NCBI GenBank assembly: GCA_964455935.1
Contig: CAYVZU010000142.1
Span: 1 to 9,530, forward strand
Length of the DNA: 9,530 nt
Direction: 5' to 3'
From: CAYVZU01 sp964455935
GTDB lineage: Bacteria > Fibrobacterota > CAYVZU01
A program made the position numbers and the translations under genes. Below are positions 5,361-9,530 of this stretch, in pieces. Below the pieces are notes generated by a model. That model ran no database searches and was not told the DNA's origin. It worked only from the letters and a program-made list of their open reading frames with translations. Positions within the stretch are counted from its first letter, which is position 1. Every line of letters begins with the position of its first letter.

Positions 5361-6425
5361 ATGGATTTAAACGCATACCTGCGATCGCTTCTGGTTGAGG
5401 GCGTCAGTGACATTCATTTTAAGGTGGGCCGGCCGCCGCTGCACAGAATTCATGGTTCCCTTGTCGCATCCGATGGAAAGCCGCTCTCGCCCAAAGACAC
5501 CGAAGACCTGGCCGCGGCCATTCTGGGGCCGCAGCTCTGGTCTCATTTCAAAGACAACCCCGAAGTCGATACGTCCTATGCCGTACCAGGTTTCTCGCGT
5601 TTTCGTGTCAGCGTCTTTCGCCAACGCGGGACCGTGTCGATTGTCATGCGCATCATTCCCTTCGAGATTCCCACGCTGGAAGGCCTGGGAATTCCGCCGG
5701 TGGTAAAGGAGGTCGCGCTCCTCGACCACGGCCTGGTTCTGGTCACGGGCGCCGCGGGCACCGGCAAATCGTCCACGCTGGCCGGCATCGTAAACCAAAT
5801 CAACGAAAGCCGGAGCGCGCACATCATCACGATCGAGGACCCCATCGAATTTCTTCACCGCGACCGGATGTCGGCGATTAATCAGAGAGAGATCGGCGTC
5901 GATACGCACAGCTTCAGCGCCGCGTTTCGGGCCGCGCTGCGCCAGGACCCCGATGTGATCCTGGTGGGCGAGCTGCGCGACACGCTGACCATGTCCATTG
6001 CGCTGCGCGCGGCCGAAACGGGCCACCTGGTCCTTTCCACGCTTCATACCGTCGATGCCAAAGACACGATCGCGCGCCTGATCGATTCGTTCCAGCCGCA
6101 CCAGCAGGTCCAGATCCGAATACAGATCGCCGCCTGTCTGCGGGCCGTGATTTCGCAGCGATTGTTGGAACGAGCCGACGGCCGCGGCCGCGTGCTGGCC
6201 GCCGAGGTCATGCTTGTCAACGCAGCCATCCGCGGCCATATTCTTTCGCCGTACAACGCCGATCAGATCCAGGAGAATATCGCCAAGGGTCGCGATCAAT
6301 ACGGAATGCAGACCTTCGACCAGGCCCTGGCGGACCTGGTGCACGGCGAGAAAGTCACGGTCGAAGAAGCCCTGCGAAACGCCACCAGCCCCAATGATCT
6401 AAGGTTGAAGCTAAGTCTGGGATAG
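5361..6425 (+). CDS. pilT: Type IV pilus retraction ATPase, PilT family (variant)
   Basis: A 354-residue secretion-superfamily ATPase, the expected length for PilT. It powers pilus disassembly from the cytoplasmic base of the machine. The N-terminal PAS-like domain shows GVSDIHFKVG (14-23), the usual PilT opening. The ATPase core has Walker A GAAGTGKSS (130-138), an Asp box TIEDPIEF (157-164), Walker B-like DVILVGELRD (198-207, glutamate E204) and a His box ETGHLVLSTLHT (219-230). Several motifs deviate from classical PilT: Walker A lacks the usual GPTGSGKST wording, the loop after Walker B reads RDTLTMS where RDLETIR is common, and the AIRNLIRE motif needed for retraction in studied PilTs is AIRGHILS here (289-296). 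It could therefore be a PilT2/PilU-like paralogue. The ATG at 5361 fits the family start, yet no good ribosome binding site lies in the 15 bases before it. It converges with pilB; no pilC or pilin gene is seen. Confidence 0.9.
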   Translation: MDLNAYLRSLLVEGVSDIHFKVGRPPLHRIHGSLVASDGKPLSPKDTEDLAAAILGPQLWSHFKDNPEVDTSYAVPGFSRFRVSVFRQRGTVSIVMRIIPFEIPTLEGLGIPPVVKEVALLDHGLVLVTGAAGTGKSSTLAGIVNQINESRSAHIITIEDPIEFLHRDRMSAINQREIGVDTHSFSAAFRAALRQDPDVILVGELRDTLTMSIALRAAETGHLVLSTLHTVDAKDTIARLIDSFQPHQQVQIRIQIAACLRAVISQRLLERADGRGRVLAAEVMLVNAAIRGHILSPYNADQIQENIAKGRDQYGMQTFDQALADLVHGEKVTVEEALRNATSPNDLRLKLSLG

Positions 6426-6442
6426 GGAAGGCTGGAAGTTTT

Positions 6443-6715
6443 AGGCTGGAGGCTGGAGCAAAACCAAGAAAAGTCTCGGTCTGGCGAATCAGAAGACTTA
6501 ACATAACTAAACAGCCCACCTTGTCATTTCGAGCGTAAGCGAGAAATCTTTACCGATGAATGCAAGATTTCTCCTCGCGGACTCGTCGAAATGACAATAT
6601 TCCTGGGTCGGTAGCCAGAAGCTGAATAGTTGCGACAGAACGGCTGATAGGCGCTGAAATCAATCCTGAAATTCTGATTCCTCGGTCTTTCCTTTTCATC
6701 TCCAGCCTCCAGCCT
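6443..6715. repeat. Large inverted repeat filling the pilT-pilB convergent gap
   Basis: A perfect 16-base inverted repeat, AGGCTGGAGGCTGGAG at 6443-6458 and its reverse complement at 6700-6715, bounds the gap. Inside it, GAATCAGAA (6486-6494) recurs inverted at 6672-6680 in matching order. Both arms are internally repetitive (GGCTGGA units; a further partial copy is at 6429-6436). The element reaches to within 18 bases of the pilT stop and 3 bases of the pilB stop. It resembles short non-autonomous palindromic elements and could also end transcription from both sides, although no clear T-run terminator is present. Confidence 0.65.
6521..6597. repeat. Nested palindromic repeat of the TTGTCATTTCGA type
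   Basis: A perfect 12-base outer inverted repeat (TTGTCATTTCGA at 6521-6532, TCGAAATGACAA at 6586-6597) encloses a perfect 10-base inner one (GAGAAATCTT at 6541-6550, AAGATTTCTC at 6564-6573) with a 13-base loop. The unpaired segments GCGTAAGC and CTCGCGGACTCG lie between. From memory, very similar GTCATTTCGAGCG...GAGAAATCT units are dispersed in the intergenic DNA of many unrelated bacteria. It sits inside the larger palindrome of this gap and could act as a bidirectional terminator hairpin. Confidence 0.8.
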
Positions 6716-6717
6716 TC

Positions 6718-8958
6718 TCAAATCTCTGTGGTGGCCGCGATCACTTGCTCGATTGCGGTCTCGCCGGCGAGAGCCAATTCAATCCCGGACTGACGGAGGG
6801 TCTTCATGCCTTCGCGCATGGCCAAGTCCTGGATCTGCTGAGTGGGGGCATTCTTCACGACCAGAGTCCGCAGTTCGCGCGTGACCTCGAGCATTTCAAA
6901 AATACCCACGCGGCCGCTGTAGCCGGCGCCATTGCAGGCCACACACCCTTCCCCACGGAAGAATTTGAGCCCCACACGGTCTTGCAGCCCCAGTTGCTCC
7001 AGCAGTTCGGGTGGCGCCGTGTATTCGACTTTGCATTTTTTGCAGAGCCGACGCACCAGTCGCTGCGCGATGATCAGGTTGAGTGAAGAGCCCAACAGCA
7101 ACGGCGGAACCCCAATGTCCACGAGGCGCGCAATGCTGCTGGCCGCATCGTTGGTGTGAAGCGTCGAGAACACAAGGTGGCCGGTCAGCGACATCTTCAC
7201 GGCGATATCGGCCGTTTCGTCGTCGCGAATTTCGCCAATAAGAATGATGTCGGGGTCCTGACGCAGAATCGAACGCAGCGCGGCCCCAAACGTCAACCCG
7301 ATCTTATTATTCACCGCGACCTGCGTGATATTCTCGATGTGGAACTCCACGGGATCTTCGACGGTGATGATATTGTCGGTGATGCTCTTGATTTCCTGGA
7401 GCGCGGCGTAGAGTGTCGTCGATTTTCCACTCCCGGTGGGACCAGTCACAATAATAATGCCGTAGGGTTTGGCGATCTGCGTCTTGAAAATCGCCTGGTC
7501 ATGGGGCGTGAAGCCCAAGTTGACAATGGATTTGTTAAAGGCCTCCTTGTCGAGAATACGCAGCACGGCCTTCTCGCCCCAAACCGTCGGCAGGATCGAG
7601 ACGCGGATGTCCACTTCGCGGTCGCCCACCCGCACGGCCATACGGCCGTCCTGCGGCAAGCGGCGCTCGGCGATGTCGAGGTCCGAGAGAATCTTAATGC
7701 GCGTAATAATGGCTTGGTGCGAGTGGCGCGGCGGCGACATGGCTTTGCGCAGGTCGCCGTCGATGCGATAGCGGACCAGCAGGTCCTTCTCCATGGGCTC
7801 GATATGGATATCGCTGGCCCGGTCGCGGATCGCGTTGGCCACCAGCATATTGACCAGTTTGATGATGCCCAGCTCCACACCCTCGGCTGTGGCCTTTTCG
7901 ATGTCGATCGATTCTTCTTTCTGGTGAACGACTTCCACATCCCCTTTGAGATCGTCAAGCAGGCTCGATGCGTTCCGCTGGGAATTGACGTCTTTGTAGT
8001 AGCGATCGATGGCGTTGCCAATGGCCTGAGGCGGGCCCAGGACAGGCCGAACGGTCATTTCGGTAATGTCGCGAAGGTTATCGAGCAGCCGCAGGTTAAG
8101 CACATCCGCCATGGCCACGGTCAGGATGCCCGCCTCGCGGGCCAAGGCAATGCATTTGTTTTGGCGGGCGATGTGCTCGGGAATCAGGCCCACGATGGTA
8201 ATATCGAGCGAGACGAACTGCTTGGGTGTGGTCGATGGCACACCCAGCTGTTTGGCCAGAAACTTGATCTTCTGCTCTTCATCGATAAATCCAAGCTCGA
8301 CCAGGGCATCGCCCAGACGGATGTTCATCCCCTTCTGGTAATCGAGCGCTTTCTTTAGTTGCAGCGGTGTGATCAGATTGGCTTCCACCAGGATCTCGCC
8401 CAACGGCTTTTGCCGGGCGGCTCGGCCCGCGAGCGATATATCCTTGCTTTGCTCGATTTTGATGGATGCGATATGCGTTTTGATCGTCTTGGAGAATTCG
8501 TCCGGATCCACCGGCATGCGAATGATTTCATCCGCGGCCAGTTCCGCCAGGTGCGTATCAATACTCTCTTGCTCCACGGCCGCTGCGGGCTCGGTGATGA
8601 CCTCAAGCACGTCATCGAGGGCCACGGCCTCGGCCGGCTTGGAAGGTTTCTGGGCTCCCTCGCCAATGAGCGCCACAACCACAGGGACCTTGCGCACAAG
8701 CTTGAGAAAGGCCACGTCATGTTTATAGATCTGCACATCCTCATGACGCCCCAGAATGGCAATGGCCATGTCGCAGCGGATTCCATCGCGCTTGGCCAGA
8801 TTGGCCGCGGAAATATCAAGGACTTCCTTGATCCCCGACCGCTGGATAAGCCCGCTGATACGGGTGATCACTTCTTTGTGATAAGCAAAGAAAGTGGCCG
8901 TAATGCCCTTTTTGTCTTGGCCCGGCTCGCCGGCGGAGTTTTCGATAATATCGCTCAT
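6718..8958 (-). CDS. pilB: Type IV pilus extension ATPase, PilB/GspE family, with extra N-terminal pseudo-receiver-like domain
   Basis: A 746-residue assembly ATPase, about 180 residues longer than typical PilB. Residues about 18-166 look like a degenerate receiver fold: strand ITATFFA (19-25), helix, CDMAIAIL (62-69), helix, VPVVVALIG (91-99), then an acidic/alanine-rich insertion (about 100-140) and ADEIIRMPVDPDEF (142-155), the place of the usual KPF motif. The acidic pair and phospho-acceptor aspartate are absent. An MshEN-type N-terminal domain follows (about 184-322, PLGEILVEANLIT). The motor core shows SDIHIEP (382-388), Walker A GPTGSGKST (506-514), Asp box TVEDPVEF (532-539), Walker B-like DIILIGEIRD (570-579, E576), His box TGHLVFSTLHT (592-602) and the four zinc-binding cysteines C639, C642, C672 and C675. 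All catalytic motifs are intact. PilB is favoured over GspE by the pilT neighbour. The ATG at 8958 has only a weak, distant AGGA site; no better start precedes the first domain. Confidence 0.93.
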   Translation of the reverse strand: MSDIIENSAGEPGQDKKGITATFFAYHKEVITRISGLIQRSGIKEVLDISAANLAKRDGIRCDMAIAILGRHEDVQIYKHDVAFLKLVRKVPVVVALIGEGAQKPSKPAEAVALDDVLEVITEPAAAVEQESIDTHLAELAADEIIRMPVDPDEFSKTIKTHIASIKIEQSKDISLAGRAARQKPLGEILVEANLITPLQLKKALDYQKGMNIRLGDALVELGFIDEEQKIKFLAKQLGVPSTTPKQFVSLDITIVGLIPEHIARQNKCIALAREAGILTVAMADVLNLRLLDNLRDITEMTVRPVLGPPQAIGNAIDRYYKDVNSQRNASSLLDDLKGDVEVVHQKEESIDIEKATAEGVELGIIKLVNMLVANAIRDRASDIHIEPMEKDLLVRYRIDGDLRKAMSPPRHSHQAIITRIKILSDLDIAERRLPQDGRMAVRVGDREVDIRVSILPTVWGEKAVLRILDKEAFNKSIVNLGFTPHDQAIFKTQIAKPYGIIIVTGPTGSGKSTTLYAALQEIKSITDNIITVEDPVEFHIENITQVAVNNKIGLTFGAALRSILRQDPDIILIGEIRDDETADIAVKMSLTGHLVFSTLHTNDAASSIARLVDIGVPPLLLGSSLNLIIAQRLVRRLCKKCKVEYTAPPELLEQLGLQDRVGLKFFRGEGCVACNGAGYSGRVGIFEMLEVTRELRTLVVKNAPTQQIQDLAMREGMKTLRQSGIELALAGETAIEQVIAATTEI

Positions 8959-8987
8959 AAACCGCTTTTATTCCTATCCGCTTCTCG

Positions 8988-9005
8988 TGCCGATTGGAAT
9001 CGGCA
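8988..9005. promoter_or_regulatory. Perfect 8-2-8 palindrome upstream of pilB, possible operator
   Basis: TGCCGATT and AATCGGCA flank a two-base centre (GG on the plus strand), ending 29 bases before the pilB ATG. A palindrome of this size with almost no loop is more like a binding site for a dimeric regulator than an RNA hairpin. No clear promoter elements could be placed around it, so the operator role is a guess from position. Confidence 0.35.
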
Positions 9006-9125
9006 TATCACCCGGAATGGCCGATACGTCCGCCGCTAGGGTGGATGCGCCGGCCAAGGCGCAATATGGGCTACGCCCGGGCATTTGCAATTGCCAATGA
9101 ACGGCAACCACTCACATACCAAACA

Positions 9126-9204
9126 CCCTCACCTTAATCCTCTCCCATTAAAGGAGAGGAAAAAAAACCCTTCTTCCCTTGGTGGGAGAGGGCTAGGGTG
9201 AGGG
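9126..9204. repeat. Inverted-repeat element with CCCTCACC...CTCTCCCA arms
   Basis: The left arm 9126-9147 and right arm 9183-9204 match in 19 of 22 positions as inverted repeats. The left arm can also fold on its own: CCTCTCC (9139-9145) pairs perfectly with GGAGAGG (9153-9159). An A-rich run and a TTCTTCCC stretch lie between. From memory, CCCTCACCCTAACCCTCTCCC palindromes of this kind are among the most common dispersed intergenic repeats in diverse bacterial genomes. No protein is encoded, so it would be non-autonomous. Confidence 0.75.
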
Positions 9205-9330
9205 AATGCCGAGCAGTTGTAATAATATCCGAAAAAACTGGGGGGTTAGCAAGGAGGCCGAGCAGCGCCATTTCGAATAGCCAACGGCCTTGATGGGTGC
9301 TATATTTTTATGTTCGCTGTGAATAACTAT

Positions 9331-9479
9331 TCACCACGGAGACACAGAGAGCACGGAGGCCAGAAAAGAAAACAGGAAAGAGAGCAAGCTTTCTGGCGCT
9401 GACGCGCACCAGAAAACTTGCTCTCTTTCGCCTTCATCCTGACTCTTGCCTTTCTCTGTGCTCTGTGACTCCGTGGTGA
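9331..9479. repeat. Compound inverted-repeat element: CACCACGGAG outer arms around a long AGAGAGCAAG hairpin
   Basis: The outer arms (TCACCACGGAG, one mismatch, CACAGAG) run from 9331 and are mirrored by the arm ending at 9479; past CACAGAG the match continues with a two-base indel. Within them a strong hairpin has 23-base arms, 9377-9399 and 9406-9428, complementary at 21 of 23 positions, and a six-base loop (TGACGC). Total length is about 149 bases. Outer arms of the CACCACGGAGACACAGAG type are, from memory, widespread dispersed repeats in large environmental genomes. No coding capacity is present. Confidence 0.8.
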
Positions 9480-9530
9480 GCCTTCCCCGATTTGGTGGAC
9501 ACTAAGAAAAGGGTGTATTTCATACCCTGG

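Larger units (their letters stand above)
8959..9530. other. Non-coding, repeat-rich region upstream of pilB
   Basis: About 570 bases with no supportable gene on either strand. It presumably holds the pilB promoter, which I could not locate with confidence. Besides the palindrome in front of pilB and two long inverted-repeat elements (listed separately), 9036-9080 has small hairpins (for example GCGCC at 9047 with GGCGC at 9058). The last 40 bases contain GGTGGACACTAAGAAAAGGG, a sequence that loosely recalls insertion-sequence ends; nothing in the window confirms that. Confidence 0.5.

Noticed and set aside
5367..8358. Long frames antisense to pilT (325 codons, minus) and pilB (400 codons, plus)
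   Set aside because: Both are opposite strongly supported ATPase genes and show no independent protein features or ribosome binding sites.
9490..9529. Insertion-sequence end at the right edge (GGTGGACACTAAG-like sequence)
   Set aside because: Only a loose recollection of IS terminal sequences; no transposase, second end or target duplication is within the window.

Overview
The window carries the front part of a division and cell-wall (dcw) gene cluster on the minus strand. Next to it are two type IV pilus motor ATPase genes that converge on each other. The proteins point to a didermic, pilus-bearing bacterium of moderately high GC. FtsI carries PASTA-like repeats at its C-terminus. The non-coding stretches are packed with dispersed palindromic repeats of kinds I recall from large genomes of uncultured lineages (Planctomycetes/Verrucomicrobia/Hydrogenedentes-like or similar). 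I cannot fix the phylum from the sequence alone.

Layout. Positions 1-4750 (minus strand) read, in transcription order, mraZ, rsmH (mraW), an ftsL/divIC-type gene, ftsI, a 71-residue small gene, an STAS-domain gene and the start of murE, which runs off the left edge. All junctions are overlaps or gaps of at most 10 bases, so this is very likely one operon with translational coupling. Just upstream of mraZ are a near-consensus sigma70-type promoter and a three-copy TGGG direct repeat with 10-base period. This matches the known form of an MraZ operator, so the operon is probably autoregulated by MraZ. The unusual part is the insertion of the 71-residue gene and the STAS gene between ftsI and murE.

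Positions 4823-5360 are a divergent intergenic region with a possible promoter and an imperfect inverted repeat. Positions 5361-6425 (plus) encode a PilT-family retraction ATPase. Positions 6718-8958 (minus) encode a PilB-family extension ATPase with about 180 extra N-terminal residues that look like a degenerate receiver domain with an inserted loop. The two genes converge on a 292-base gap that is itself a nested palindrome. Positions 8959-9530 contain no gene that I can support, but hold a small perfect palindrome in front of pilB and two more long inverted-repeat elements.

Working together: the dcw genes make and regulate septal peptidoglycan synthesis (MurE precursor synthesis, FtsI cross-linking, FtsL scaffold, RsmH 16S rRNA methylation, MraZ repression). 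PilB and PilT would drive pilus extension and retraction. The best candidates for something new are the two-gene insertion in the dcw operon (SEKAGRDLG-type small protein plus STAS protein lacking the usual phospho-serine), the pseudo-receiver fusion on PilB, and the set of different nested palindromes that fill the intergenic regions.
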